From NCBI GenBank assembly GCA_030407505.1, contig JASDDH010000011.1, forward strand, positions 1-64,000: DNA of 64,000 nucleotides. The letters run 5' to 3'. The notes below the pieces were generated by a model, which ran no database searches, was not told the DNA's origin, and saw nothing but the letters and a program-made list of their open reading frames with translations. Below, in pieces: positions 38,658 through 47,586 of the stretch (positions are counted from its first letter, which is position 1; each line of letters starts with the position of its first letter). Made by a program: the position numbers and the translations under genes. Source of the stretch: Planococcus sp. APC 4015 (lineage in GTDB: Bacteria; Actinomycetota; Actinomycetes; Actinomycetales; Microbacteriaceae).

Positions 38658-38793
38658 CGGCCCAGCGTAGTTGCTCGCTCGCACGCCGCAACCGGGTCGT
38701 CAGGGAGCTGCGCCGGTGCGCGACGCACAGCACATCGGTCGGCGAGGATCAACCCCGTGTGCAGCCTCGACGCGGCCGCATACGTTCATCCGT

Positions 38794-39033
38794 ATGGAAG
38801 CCGAAGAGATCCGCTGGAACGAGCAGGCCCGTGCGAAGATCCTGGAAGATGCTGATCGCGTCCTTCGCGAAGCGGTGGTCGCTGTGGCAGGGTCGCCGGA
38901 GAGTGCGTCCTCCGACGAGGCCTTCGCTGCACTGAACGCACGCCTGAAGGACCGGTTCATCGACTACGAACCGGGACCCGACCTGCGCAAGTATGCGGAC
39001 GCCATCGCGTCTGGGGACATCACAGGAGACTGA
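38794..39033 (+). CDS. Small conserved hypothetical protein
   Basis: A 79-residue helical, acidic protein: MEAEEIRWNEQARAKILEDA, then DRVLREAVVAVAGS and DRFIDYEPGPDLRKYADAIA. No family is known to me. TACGTT (38781-38786) lies 7 nt before the ATG. Confidence 0.7.
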   Translation: MEAEEIRWNEQARAKILEDADRVLREAVVAVAGSPESASSDEAFAALNARLKDRFIDYEPGPDLRKYADAIASGDITGD

Positions 39034-39172
39034 GCACACCCACCGGCCTACCTGAGGGCGTCTCTCTCAACGGGTGCATTCCTCTTTTTTGCCTGGCCTG
39101 GCCTCCAAACCCGCCTTTCGGCAGCGCCCGATCATCCCCGCACGCGGGTCGGGCGGCGTGCGTACGCGGGGT

Positions 39173-39667
39173 TCAGCGCAGCATCCGAGCATCGGTTATC
39201 GTCGGGGCGGACGGGTCGACCTGCTCGGTACCGTCGAACTGGAAGCCGTTTCGACGGTAGAAGGCGGTCGCTCGTGGGTTCTGCTTCGCGACCCACAGCA
39301 TGGCTGGACCCTGGGGAAGAGCCTCATCGAGAAGTGCTTGCCCCACACCGGTGCCGTAGTGCGACGCGGCGACGTAGATCGCGTAGAGCTGTCGAGCGCG
39401 AGGCGGTTCTTCGCCTTCCAAGCCCACACCGGGCCCGGCCCACGCGAATCCAACGATCGAGCCTGCGCTCTCGGCGATTCTGAGGTAGACGTCGTCGCGA
39501 ATGCGTGTCAGGACCCGATTCCACATGCGGTGTCGACCCTCGATGTATTCCTCAGAGAAGAATCCGTCGGAGAGAAGATGCGAGTAGGCCTCGCGCCACG
39601 TCTCGACGTGGAGGTCTGCGATCGCCGCCGCATCGGTGAGCGCGGGTGCGCGGACTGCGAAACTCAT
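39173..39667 (-). CDS. GNAT family N-acetyltransferase
   Basis: A 164-residue acetyl-CoA-dependent transferase fold with the GNAT core RQLYAIYVAASHYGTGVGQA (motif A, Q/RxxGxG/A as YGTGVG) and NPRATAFYRRNGFQFDG (motif B). The substrate is unknown. CATCAT lies 6 nt before ATG 39667; a GTG two codons earlier is the alternative. Confidence 0.88.
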   Translation of the reverse strand: MSFAVRAPALTDAAAIADLHVETWREAYSHLLSDGFFSEEYIEGRHRMWNRVLTRIRDDVYLRIAESAGSIVGFAWAGPGVGLEGEEPPRARQLYAIYVAASHYGTGVGQALLDEALPQGPAMLWVAKQNPRATAFYRRNGFQFDGTEQVDPSAPTITDARMLR

Positions 39668-39792
39668 TCGCACATGATGTCAGAAGGCGCAGGTCCCTTA
39701 GTCGTGCATCGCCCTCCGGCCGATCTTGGCCACGGGTCAAGTACGGGGTGTCAGGAGCCGCCGCGCGGTCATCGGTCGTTCAGCGAACGAGT

Positions 39793-40020
39793 TTAGGCAG
39801 ACTCCCCGTTCGCTGTTGCCTCTATCCAGTCGACCGCCTCATCCGAGAGGTAGAAGCCCTTTGGACCGCCTTGTCCTACCCACCACGCGTTCGAGGTTAA
39901 GGATCCCCCGGCAGCCACGATCTTGGTGAGCACCTCGGGTGAGAGAGCCTCGCCGTTGTGGGCGATCAGCCAGCCTTGTGTTTCGGAGTCCAGTTCCGGC
40001 CACCACTCGATGATCTGCAT
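39793..40020 (-). CDS. Small conserved hypothetical protein
   Basis: A 75-residue soluble protein: MQIIEWWPELDSETQGWLIA, then HNGEALSPEVLTKIVAAGG and FYLSDEAVDWIEATANG. The composition is protein-like, with a clean start, and it resembles short proteins annotated as hypothetical in related actinobacteria. The function is unknown. Confidence 0.7.
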   Translation of the reverse strand: MQIIEWWPELDSETQGWLIAHNGEALSPEVLTKIVAAGGSLTSNAWWVGQGGPKGFYLSDEAVDWIEATANGESA

Positions 40021-40064
40021 GTCGCCACCATGTCACCCGCGGCGCGCGTCCGGAAGCCGGTGGG

Positions 40065-40454
40065 TCAGCGGGCAGATGGGCGCTCCTGGATCACCCATGC
40101 ATTACCGGCGGGGTCGGTAAAGAAGACGAAGGAGTTCCAGTCTCCTCCACGACCCTCACGGAACTCGCCGTCCTCGACGCGCTGGACGGCGCTCACATCG
40201 ACCCCGCGCGCGATCAGCTCGGCGCGCGCGGCGTCCACGTCGTCCACGACGATTTGTAGACCGTCCACGCGCGTGGCACCCCTCTTGAGGTGAATGCTGC
40301 TCGCGGAGCCGCGCGGCGTCAGCTGAACAACGCGGCCTGTCGCGCCAATTTCGATATCAAGGTCAAGGTGAAATCCGACCTGATCCTCATAAAAGCGCTT
40401 GGCGTCGTCTACGTCGTCGACGCACACAGGTATGACCTCAAGGCTCCACTGCAC
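40065..40454 (-). CDS. VOC family protein
   Basis: A 129-residue VOC/glyoxalase-fold protein with VIPVCVDDVDDAKRFYEDQV, a GLQIVVDDVDAARAELIARG middle strand and closing FVFFTDPAGNAWVIQE. The start is GTG with TAAAGT 6 nt upstream. It is a second VOC protein within 2 kb, not closely similar to the first. Confidence 0.87.
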   Translation of the reverse strand: MQWSLEVIPVCVDDVDDAKRFYEDQVGFHLDLDIEIGATGRVVQLTPRGSASSIHLKRGATRVDGLQIVVDDVDAARAELIARGVDVSAVQRVEDGEFREGRGGDWNSFVFFTDPAGNAWVIQERPSAR

Positions 40455-40647
40455 ACTCGCACTTTATCGGCCCATAGCGGTTCGCGAGAGACCCCTCCAG
40501 CACCAGTGCCGCAGCCGCGGCCAGTGCTTTCAAAGCGGGCGGGACGGCACGTTTCGGCCGCGCCGTCACATCGGTCGCGTCCGCAAACCGGTCGCCGAAC
40601 GAGACGTCAAAGTCTGACCAATTCGACGACCTGCAATCACGGTGTCC

Positions 40648-41613
40648 TCATCTGTTTCTCAGTGAGTTGCTGTCTTTTTCACGTTCTTCATCTGACCACT
40701 GCTCAAATCGCGTGTGCTTCAGGTGCCACAGCACGGATTCGCGGACGCGCACTCGAGGATCGCCGGCATTCCATCCGAGCAGATCGCTTGCGCGCTGCAC
40801 CGACGCCAAGAGATGCTGGGCGCTGCCTCTGCTGATTGACAAGTCCGCGGGCACTGCTTCGTTCGCCACCTCTGCAAGAACGGCCGGGGAGTCGGCCGCG
40901 TCAAGGATTTGTTGGAACCAGCTCCGGATCGGGTAGACGCGTTGCTCGCCAACATTGACGGCTAGACCATCTGCTGCCCGAGTATCGAGGGCAGCGAGGA
41001 CCGCGCTGGCGACGTCCTCAACGTGACTACGCGTCCATAACAACCCACCGACGCCGATCGGGATCTCAGCCTGCCCTGCGGCAGCTCGGCGAAGGATAGG
41101 AGACTCTCGCTGTTGGTCATCATGCGGGCCGTAGACCATCGGCAACCGGAGGGCCACCGCGCCGCGGGGCAACCACCGCTCTTCGACGTCGAGCTTCTCG
41201 TAGTCGTCAGGCACGGCCGCGTAGCCGCGGCCAGCGTAGGGGTAACGCGTCCTCCGCAGCTCGGAGTCCTCGGATAACGGCACAGCAGCATCGACCACGC
41301 CGCTCCGGAAAGCAGCGACGGCTTGATAGACGTCTTGGCTGGACAAAACGACAGTTGCAACATCTGGCAGAACACCCGTGACAGCGTCAACGTCTGCGCC
41401 AGTAAGCGCATTGCTATCAACAACCGCGTCCGCACGAAACTCCCGAATCGCTCGAGATTGGCTCGACAGATCGAGTCGATCAGCATGGATGTGACGAACG
41501 GGCGGGAGCCCCGCGAGCTCCGTCAGCCCGCGATGAACCACCGCGACCTCATCTCCGCGGCCGTTCAATCGCTCGACCACGCATCGGCCGATGAATCCCG
41601 TTCCACCCAACAC
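40648..41613 (-). CDS. NAD-dependent epimerase/dehydratase family protein
   Basis: A 321-residue short-chain dehydrogenase-like protein: LGGTGFIGRCVVERLNGRG (Rossmann loop), VVLSSQDVYQAV, YAGRGYAAVPDDYEKLDVEE with the Tyr-xxx-Lys pair, VALRLPMVYGPHD. AGGAGG lies 6 nt before GTG 41613. The frame cannot extend to another usual start because TGA lies 11 codons upstream, so the first beta strand is unusually short. The N-terminus may be slightly truncated. Confidence 0.82.
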   Translation of the reverse strand: MLGGTGFIGRCVVERLNGRGDEVAVVHRGLTELAGLPPVRHIHADRLDLSSQSRAIREFRADAVVDSNALTGADVDAVTGVLPDVATVVLSSQDVYQAVAAFRSGVVDAAVPLSEDSELRRTRYPYAGRGYAAVPDDYEKLDVEERWLPRGAVALRLPMVYGPHDDQQRESPILRRAAAGQAEIPIGVGGLLWTRSHVEDVASAVLAALDTRAADGLAVNVGEQRVYPIRSWFQQILDAADSPAVLAEVANEAVPADLSISRGSAQHLLASVQRASDLLGWNAGDPRVRVRESVLWHLKHTRFEQWSDEEREKDSNSLRNR

Positions 41614-41940
41614 CAGAACCCTCCTGCGCTTGATGGTTCCACGCGATCAGCCGCCGGGTCCTGGTTGTTCGCTTCCGGCGCTAGCACCGTGTGGCGGACA
41701 AGTCATGCAGTTCCCTGCGAGTTTGTGTGCGGCCCACGCCGAGGTTGCGCCTTTCACGGCTAGATGCGGCACCGCTGAAAGGAGCAGTCTGGTAGGCGAA
41801 GCCTTTACGAAGGTAGCTGCGTAGACAGGGCGGGCGGCGGGTAGGAGTACCCATGCGCGGTCCTTTGCGACGGCTAGGACAGCTGGCACCATGTAAACCC
41901 CGCGACGGGTCCCGCTGGCGGTGGATAGAGGGGATGAATC
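41614..41940. other. 327-bp stretch without a supported gene
   Basis: Open frames exist on the minus strand but show no recognisable motif or consistent codon bias. The right end carries the leader and the GAGGGG ribosome site of the protease-inhibitor gene. Confidence 0.55.
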
Positions 41941-42324
41941 ATGATGAAGTCGATAACGAAGCGGCTGGCTGCTGGAGCTGCTGCTTTGGGTGCTGCATGC
42001 GTGATCGCGGTGGTCCCGGCCACCGCTGCCCAGGCGGCGACTGGCTGGGATCGTTGCCAGCCTGGCTACTTCTGCGGCTTCACGGGAACGAACGGCACGG
42101 GAACAATCGCCCAGTACCAAGTTGGCGACCCCGACTTGTCGGATGGCTACGGGCCTGTGGGGATGGACAACAACATCGAGAGTTTCTGGAACCGCACCGG
42201 CTCGGTGTGGGGTGTTTACAGAAATATTGGCGGACAACAGGGGTGGGGGCTCGGGCCGGGTGCCAAGCTCGGCACCCTCGACGGTTCGTGGGCCAACAAC
42301 ATCAGCGTGATCACCCGCAACTGA
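41941..42324 (+). CDS. Secreted peptidase-inhibitor family I36 protein
   Basis: A 127-residue exported protein. Signal peptide KRLAAGAAALGAACVIAVVP with AxA site near ATAAQA. The mature ~93 residues match SMPI-type I36 inhibitors: CQPGYFCGFTGTNGTG, IESFWNRTGSVWGVYRNIG, and closing WANNISVITRN. SMPI inhibits metalloproteases in Streptomyces; the target here is unknown. GAGGGG lies 7 nt before the first of two ATGs. Confidence 0.85.
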   Translation: MMKSITKRLAAGAAALGAACVIAVVPATAAQAATGWDRCQPGYFCGFTGTNGTGTIAQYQVGDPDLSDGYGPVGMDNNIESFWNRTGSVWGVYRNIGGQQGWGLGPGAKLGTLDGSWANNISVITRN

Positions 42325-42448
42325 CGCGAACCGGCAGGTCATCTCGCGACCAAAGCACGCGCGCCTTCACAGACGACGGCACGGCCAGTCCCCGCACGTA
42401 CGCAGAAATGGTCGCTGACCGTCCGTGAGCGTGCGGGGAATCGCTGTG

Positions 42449-43024
42449 TCACCCGGCGATGTCGTATACGACCTTCATCACGCCGTTGCCGTAGACCGCT
42501 GACTCGCTCAAGGCCAGGCGCTGTTCGTTCTGAGTTGCTCTGCTGAAGATGCTTTTGCCTTCGCCCAGCAGCACTGGGAACACCAGTAGGTTGTAGCGGT
42601 CGATGAGGCCGGCGGTGCTGAGGCTCCGAGCGAGCTCGCCGCTGCCGTGGATGAAGATCGCGCCGCCCTCGCTCGACTTCAGGTCGGCGACATCGTCAGC
42701 GCTGCGGAGGATGCGGGTCTCGCCCCACCCCTCGATGAGAGCGTCCTGGTCCAGTGTGGTCGAGACAACGTACTTCGGCAGATCCTGATAGTCCGCATGA
42801 TCGGCGGACTGCGACCAGAGCGGCGCGAACGCCTCATAGCTGCGCCGGCCGAACATCAGCGCCGTCGTCTCCGCGAGTTCTTCACCTTTGAGCGCGAACG
42901 CTTCTGGGAGGAACTCGGTACGAAACACCCATCCACCTGCCGGATGCCCTTCGACGTCACCACCCGGCGAGTCCATCACTCCATCCGCCGAGACGAACCC
43001 CGTCCACACCAATTCGCGCGCCAT
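42449..43024 (-). CDS. Dihydrofolate reductase/RibD C-terminal family protein
   Basis: A 191-residue RibD_C/DHFR-fold protein: MARELVWTGFVSADGVMDSP, FGRRSYEAFAPLW, YVVSTTLDQDAL, IFIHGSGELARSL and LLVFPVLLGEGKSIF. It is probably NADPH-dependent; the substrate is unknown. GGAG lies 7 nt before the ATG. Confidence 0.88.
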   Translation of the reverse strand: MARELVWTGFVSADGVMDSPGGDVEGHPAGGWVFRTEFLPEAFALKGEELAETTALMFGRRSYEAFAPLWSQSADHADYQDLPKYVVSTTLDQDALIEGWGETRILRSADDVADLKSSEGGAIFIHGSGELARSLSTAGLIDRYNLLVFPVLLGEGKSIFSRATQNEQRLALSESAVYGNGVMKVVYDIAG

Positions 43025-43152
43025 CAGTTATCTCCATCTCATCCGTCGGGACGAACGCATGCCCGCGGCGATGCGCACAGCCTAAAGTTCCGAAAGGCCA
43101 TCTCAGTTGCCGTCAAGCGAGTCCGACCGCTACGCGAGAATTCTTGCCATGG

Positions 43153-43177
43153 TGGAAAGTCATCAGTAGACTTTCCA
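43153..43177. promoter_or_regulatory. Perfect inverted repeat over a leaderless promoter
   Basis: TGGAAAGTC (43153-43161), 7 bp, GACTTTCCA (43169-43177). The -10 TAGACT (43167-43172) lies partly inside the right arm and 7 nt before ATG 43180. It is a candidate operator for the winged-helix regulator encoded second in this operon. Confidence 0.7.
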
Positions 43178-43179
43178 TC

Positions 43180-43605
43180 ATGGAAAGCAAAGACATTCTC
43201 AACGAACTCGATGCCGACCGGACCGCCCTCGCAAAGCGGGTGAAGACGCCGTGGTGGCTGGCAGGAGGGTTCGGACTCATGGCAGTCACCTTCGTTATCA
43301 GCCCCGCGTTCGGGGGTAACGCGAACGGAGTGATCATCAGTTCCGTCGTTATGGCGATCGCCCTCATCGCCGTGTACCGCGCGAGGACCGGCATAAAGAT
43401 TGCCGGCTCAGGGACGCGCCCGTGGTTGATTGTGCTCTCCGGACTCGTCATCGTGCTAGCCCTCTTCAGCGTCTCGCTCGGATTGGCATCACTCGGTCTG
43501 AGTTGGTGGATCGCGCTGCCGACGCTGGCGGCGTTCGCAGCCGTCGCGTCTTTGACTTTCCTGTTCACGAGGGTCGTTCGCGAGCGCATCCGCCATGTCC
43601 GCTGA
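43180..43605 (+). CDS. Four-helix membrane protein paired with a winged-helix regulator
   Basis: A 141-residue protein: soluble N-terminus (MESKDILNELDADRTALAKR) and four hydrophobic helices (LAGGFGLMAVTFVISP, IISSVVMAIALIAVYRA, LIVLSGLVIVLALFSV, WIALPTLAAFAAVASLTFLF). No family recognised beyond small actinobacterial membrane proteins that accompany such regulators. It is leaderless. The downstream regulator begins 11 nt before its stop, so the two are co-translated. Confidence 0.8.
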   Translation: MESKDILNELDADRTALAKRVKTPWWLAGGFGLMAVTFVISPAFGGNANGVIISSVVMAIALIAVYRARTGIKIAGSGTRPWLIVLSGLVIVLALFSVSLGLASLGLSWWIALPTLAAFAAVASLTFLFTRVVRERIRHVR

Positions 43606-43900
43606 GGCGCGGTTCGATGAACTGATCCACGCACCGCTGCGACTCCGCATCTGCGGCCTGTTGCGCGCGGGCACCGGGATCGATTTCGGTGTCCTGCGCG
43701 ACACGCTCGGAGTCAGCGACGCGACGTTGTCGAAGCATCTGAAACTGCTCGCTGATGCGGGAGCTATCGCAATCACGAAGTCGTCATCCGCGACCCGTAG
43801 CGACGCGCGCCGCGTCACGTGGGTCTCGCTAACGCCTGAGGGAACTGCGACTTTCGATTCCCATGTCGCGGCGCTCCGGGCGATCGCGCTCGGCGAGTAG
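43595..43900 (+). CDS. ArsR/HTH_34-type winged-helix transcriptional regulator
   Basis: A 101-residue winged-helix protein: FDELIHAPLRLRICGLLRAG, TLGVSDATLSKHLKLLADAG (recognition helix), and a wing in KSSSATRSDARRVTWVSLTP. This is the short regulator type found with small membrane proteins in actinobacteria. The gene overlaps the upstream ORF by 11 nt. The inverted repeat at 43153-43177 is its likely autoregulatory site. Confidence 0.87.
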   Translation: MSAEARFDELIHAPLRLRICGLLRAGTGIDFGVLRDTLGVSDATLSKHLKLLADAGAIAITKSSSATRSDARRVTWVSLTPEGTATFDSHVAALRAIALGE

Positions 43901-44049
43901 CGGAAGCCGGTCCCTCCGCGCGCAGCTCGCGGGCGTCGTTTTGAGTCGCGGAGAAATCGGGCCTACATCACTGACGAAGTCGCAGGCCCCTCTCCGGCGG
44001 ACGCACTAGCTTTCTTATCGCCGCCTGTATATCGAGCCTGGGCAACCCG

Positions 44050-44781
44050 CTAAAGCACGTCCTCGACGGCAGCGAAAGTGCGGTCGGGGTCCTCGAGTTG
44101 CATGTCGTGGCGCACTCCCTGGATGCGGCGCACTTGCCAGCCTTGCTGGTTGAGCTGGCTAGCGAGAGAGTCGGGCAGCACAGCCGCAGACTGGTCGGAG
44201 AGCACGATCGTCGACGGAACCGCCGGTGCCTCGGCCGGAACCGGGTGGAAGGCGACATCGCGGAACACGCCAACGGCCATCCGCGCGTCGAACTGCTTTT
44301 TCGCTTCGTCGAGCAGCGCGCGAGTCTCAGGGCTGTAGGCAGCGCGGGACGCGGCGTTCGCCTTCGCTTGTCCGAGCTGGGCGAAGCCGAGCGACACGAT
44401 CGGCGCCAACCAGAAAAGTCGGCCTGCGAGGCCGCTCGTCGGTATCGACAGCGCGAACCCGGGATCGAGATACACCGCTCGGCGCGGCGCGAGCCGGGCG
44501 ACGGCGCGGTACAGCACCGAGCCGCCGAGCGAGTGGCCGACGACGCTGTGGAGCCCCGACGGCAACGAGTTGACCAGGTCGGCGGCCATGTCATCTACCC
44601 CGTATGACTCGGCGCGGGGGCTCGCGCCGTGCCCGCGCAGGTCAACGGCCGTCACGGTGTACCGTCCAGTGGCGACAAGCCGCTCGGCAAACGGCCCCCA
44701 GGTCGCCGCCGATGCACCGAGACCGTGCACCAGACCGACATGCCGTGGTCCCGATCCGGTGGTCGTCGCTGTCAACTGCAT
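44050..44781 (-). CDS. Alpha/beta hydrolase
   Basis: A 243-residue hydrolase with HVGLVHGLGASAATWGPFAE (oxyanion region), VDLRGHGASPR, nucleophile SVVGHSLGGSVLY, and catalytic His in GVRHDMQLEDP. Here the serine elbow is intact, unlike the two serine-less relatives in this window. The substrate is unknown. ATG 44781 is preferred because the protein then starts just before the fold. Confidence 0.85.
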   Translation of the reverse strand: MQLTATTTGSGPRHVGLVHGLGASAATWGPFAERLVATGRYTVTAVDLRGHGASPRAESYGVDDMAADLVNSLPSGLHSVVGHSLGGSVLYRAVARLAPRRAVYLDPGFALSIPTSGLAGRLFWLAPIVSLGFAQLGQAKANAASRAAYSPETRALLDEAKKQFDARMAVGVFRDVAFHPVPAEAPAVPSTIVLSDQSAAVLPDSLASQLNQQGWQVRRIQGVRHDMQLEDPDRTFAAVEDVL

Positions 44782-44996
44782 CCCCTGATCCTCGCGGAAG
44801 GAAGCGGCAAGAGGGAAGTGGCGCGCAAGTGCCGGCGTCAGGGATGCGATAAGCGGTCGTCGTTCGGGCGGAGCGGTCGGCGCAGAGCACCATCGGGAGC
44901 GGCGCAACCGGCCGCATCCCTGCCGTTGACTAGGCGGAGAGGCGAGCGGCGTGACTGTGCCTTGCATTCGCCGTGATCTCACGGGAGCATGACGGC

Positions 44997-45392
44997 ATGT
45001 GGGATCGCGAAGCTGCGGCGGACGCCGCGCATGAGTGGATGACCCGGTACGTTCTCGCATGGGGCACTAACGACCCAGACGACATTCGCTTGCTGTTCAC
45101 GGCGGACGCGGAGTACCGCTATGGCCCGTCCACCGCACCGTGGGTCGGGCACGACGCGATTGTCGATGGGTGGCTTGGTCAGAAAGATGATCCCGGCACG
45201 TGGTCGTTCGAGTATGAACTCACTGCTGTCGATGGCGACGTCGCGATCGTCCGAGGACGGACGAGCTACCCGGCCGCGACTGATAAGCGCCACCGCTACG
45301 ACAACCTCATGGTCATCACACTCACTGCTGGTCGCGCCCGATCATTCACCGACTGGTTTGTGATCCCCGATGACAGCCAAACCGACGAATAG
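44997..45392 (+). CDS. SnoaL-like/NTF2-fold protein
   Basis: A 131-residue NTF2-fold protein with AAHEWMTRYVLAWGTNDPDD, LFTADAEYRYGPSTAPWVG, HDAIVDGWLGQKDDPGTWSF and a final ITLTAGRARSFTDWFVIP. Such proteins bind or convert small hydrophobic ligands; the role is unknown. ATG 44997 has GGAG 9 nt upstream. Confidence 0.82.
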   Translation: MWDREAAADAAHEWMTRYVLAWGTNDPDDIRLLFTADAEYRYGPSTAPWVGHDAIVDGWLGQKDDPGTWSFEYELTAVDGDVAIVRGRTSYPAATDKRHRYDNLMVITLTAGRARSFTDWFVIPDDSQTDE

Positions 45393-45477
45393 CGTCGGCG
45401 AGGCATCACTGTCTCACTACGCCCAACTAGAACGTGTCTCCCCAAGAGAGTCGCGGCCGCATCGGTAACCTCGGAGT

Positions 45478-45705
45478 ATGGGGAAGAAGCTCGGACTCGC
45501 TATCAGCGGCATCGTTCTAATCGGGGTGTTTCTTGCTTGGATGCTTTTGAAGGGGACCAGCGCGGTCCAAGCGTGGATCGATCCGAATCCACTGCTCGGC
45601 TTTGTTGCCTGGGGAATCGCGTGGCTTTGCGTACTCAGCGGAGCCGCGCTGCTCGCACGAGTTGTCTTCAGCCGGGAACCGAACTCGGTGGAGAAGGTCA
45701 ATTAG
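45478..45705 (+). CDS. Small two-helix membrane protein
   Basis: A 75-residue protein with two membrane helices (GLAISGIVLIGVFLAWMLL and FVAWGIAWLCVLSGAALLAR) joined by WIDPNPLLG. No family recognised. TAACCT (45466-45471) lies 6 nt before the ATG, which supports expression. Confidence 0.7.
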   Translation: MGKKLGLAISGIVLIGVFLAWMLLKGTSAVQAWIDPNPLLGFVAWGIAWLCVLSGAALLARVVFSREPNSVEKVN

Positions 45706-46152
45706 GCGGTCGTAGAACGATGTCCGGCAGCGCAGACGACGTCAAGTAGGGGCGCGACGACGGTGCCCTACTTGATTGCCTTCAGCCAGAGCGTGATAGC
45801 CCATAGAACGACACCGCCACCGGCGGTGCCGCTTTCAAAGCGTTTGCCATGGCCCGAAGGACCGGGGCACGTCCCGCCACGCCGTTCCCACCCGATAGCG
45901 CTAGATGATCCCTTCAATCACACGTCGATCATGACGAAATGGTCGCGTCGACGCGCTGCGGACGAGGGCAGCAGAGGCCGGAAACGATCCCTGGCTATCC
46001 GTAAGCGCAGCATGTCGAGTCACCCAGCAATGATTCCGCTGATCACCATCCGGAATTTGGAGACACGCCCTAGCTTGATGTGCGGGATCGCCGCGTCCAG
46101 CGCGCCGCTCGCTCGCCGGTCCTCCTCCGTGCACGGGTTAGCGCGACGGGAG
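45706..46152. other. 447-bp stretch without a supported gene
   Basis: Neither strand carries a frame with recognisable motifs or typical codon bias. G/C content looks lower than in neighbouring genes. It may be decayed coding sequence. Confidence 0.55.
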
Positions 46153-46572
46153 TCATGCTCGCTCGGTCACGTAAACATTCGCCGAGATCTTGATCGAGCC
46201 TTCAGGTTCCGGTGCAAAGTCGGGCTGGAACAGGAACCCTGCTCCTGCGCCGCCCAGTCTGGACTGGCTCGCGATGCCACTGCAACCGATGACCCACCCT
46301 TCCGCGTCCGGGTACGCGAGGAGACACACGGCTTCAGCGTCATTGCCTTTCATTAGCCACAGGGATGTACCGTCATGTTCCCCCACGAATCGGCTGGAAG
46401 ACAGGTCTGCATCGTCTCCGGCATAGTCGGGCAACGTCTCGGGAACCTTGTCTGAGGCTTGCGCTTCTCGGTCAAGGATCGAATAGCCGTTTCCTGGAAC
46501 CGTGCAACTAGAAAAGATCAGCCCTGACAGGATCCCAGCCACCGCCAGTCCGGCACGACGTGGTCTTCTCAT
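46153..46572 (-). CDS. Putative lipoprotein
   Basis: A 139-residue protein. A positively charged start and hydrophobic stretch (AGLAVAGILSGLIFSSC) end in a lipobox-like FSSC, so the Cys is probably lipidated. The mature part (SSRFVGEHDGTSLWLMKGND, AVCLLAYPDAEGWVIGCSGI) resembles small actinobacterial surface lipoproteins of unknown function. CATGAT lies 6 nt before ATG 46572. Confidence 0.72.
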   Translation of the reverse strand: MRRPRRAGLAVAGILSGLIFSSCTVPGNGYSILDREAQASDKVPETLPDYAGDDADLSSSRFVGEHDGTSLWLMKGNDAEAVCLLAYPDAEGWVIGCSGIASQSRLGGAGAGFLFQPDFAPEPEGSIKISANVYVTERA

Positions 46573-46985
46573 GGCCACATCATGCCAGCGCGCTGGGGGA
46601 GTACGTAGAGACCGATTGTGCAAGCGCAAGGAAATGAATGGCCCTTCGATTCGCACGGTGGAACGTCGCCGCACGCCGGTCGGCAGACGCGCCCGATCGA
46701 GAGGTCGCTGGACGGGTGTCGCGTCGTCGTCGCGGACTCAATCCAGGCCGGCATCCGATTCTCGAGTGTGTCGAGGGCGGGATGCCCGTACAGCCCGCCC
46801 GGGCTGAGCGCGCGGACAGCTACCTCAAACGCACGCGACATTCAGTCCGATGCTCCGCCGCCGTCTCTCGTCGGCTGAGTCCCTAGCTCCCACCTCGCTG
46901 CTCTCAGCCTTGCGGCGACCTCGACACCGCTTCGGCGTCGCTGAACGAGGCGCGGAAGGCCTCGATCGCGCGTTCACAGGTGCAG
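46573..46985. other. 413-bp stretch without a supported gene
   Basis: Frames on both strands are low complexity or lack recognisable motifs. One 90-codon minus frame (46569-46841) overlaps the lipoprotein start region and was not accepted. It may be remnant sequence at the edge of the accessory region. Confidence 0.5.
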
Positions 46986-47423
46986 TCAGGGGACGATGGT
47001 GTTCGTGGTGTCGATCCCCAGCTGAAACAGCTCTCCCGCCCAGAGGACCTGTGCGACGCCGATACCGATTGCGGAAGTGATCAGCACGACCACAATGGCG
47101 AGCACGATGCCGCGACCTCGGTAGGAATGCCAGCCGAGCACAGCGAGCGTTGCGATGCCGACGAAATGGGCGAGGGCGAGGGGGAGTCCCCCCAACAGCT
47201 CGGCGAAGCCGGCCATCGTCGTGCCGGCGGACAGAGCTTTTCCCTGCTCGGACTGCGCCTCGAACTGGGCGAAGCCGTACCAGGTCCATGAGATCGAAGA
47301 CGCCAGCGCACCGAGAGCTGCGACAACCCAGAAATCATTGCGCCCGCGCCGTGGCCTGCCTGACAACTCTCGAAACTGCTCGCTCGATGCGCGCACCTCT
47401 GACGAGCCGGCATCCGCGTGCAT
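46986..47423 (-). CDS. Hypothetical membrane protein with four helices
   Basis: A 145-residue protein: charged N-terminus, then WVVAALGALASSISWTWYGF, MAGFAELLGGLPLALAHFVG, IATLAVLGWHSY and GIVLAIVVVLITSAIGIGVA. No family recognised. ATACTT lies 6 nt before ATG 47423. It is the last gene before the tRNA. Confidence 0.65.
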   Translation of the reverse strand: MHADAGSSEVRASSEQFRELSGRPRRGRNDFWVVAALGALASSISWTWYGFAQFEAQSEQGKALSAGTTMAGFAELLGGLPLALAHFVGIATLAVLGWHSYRGRGIVLAIVVVLITSAIGIGVAQVLWAGELFQLGIDTTNTIVP

Positions 47424-47586
47424 GCGAGCAAGTATGGCCACTCGAACTGTCGATTGCGTCCCAACCACGGTATTCAGCCGACGCGACGAGTCAGCTGGGA
47501 GGTGAGTTCTCGTGGCCATCACGAACGTGCGCATTGCCGACCGTGCTGACGAAAGTGACGGCAGACCGCGGATCTCACCGAGAAGT

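Noticed and set aside
41647..42342. Minus-strand frame overlapping the protease-inhibitor gene
   Set aside because: Its best part is low complexity and lies opposite a gene with signal peptide and I36 motifs; codon use is poor.
46569..46841. 90-codon minus frame upstream of the lipoprotein
   Set aside because: No family motif, no clear -10 or ribosome site, and it runs over the lipoprotein start region.
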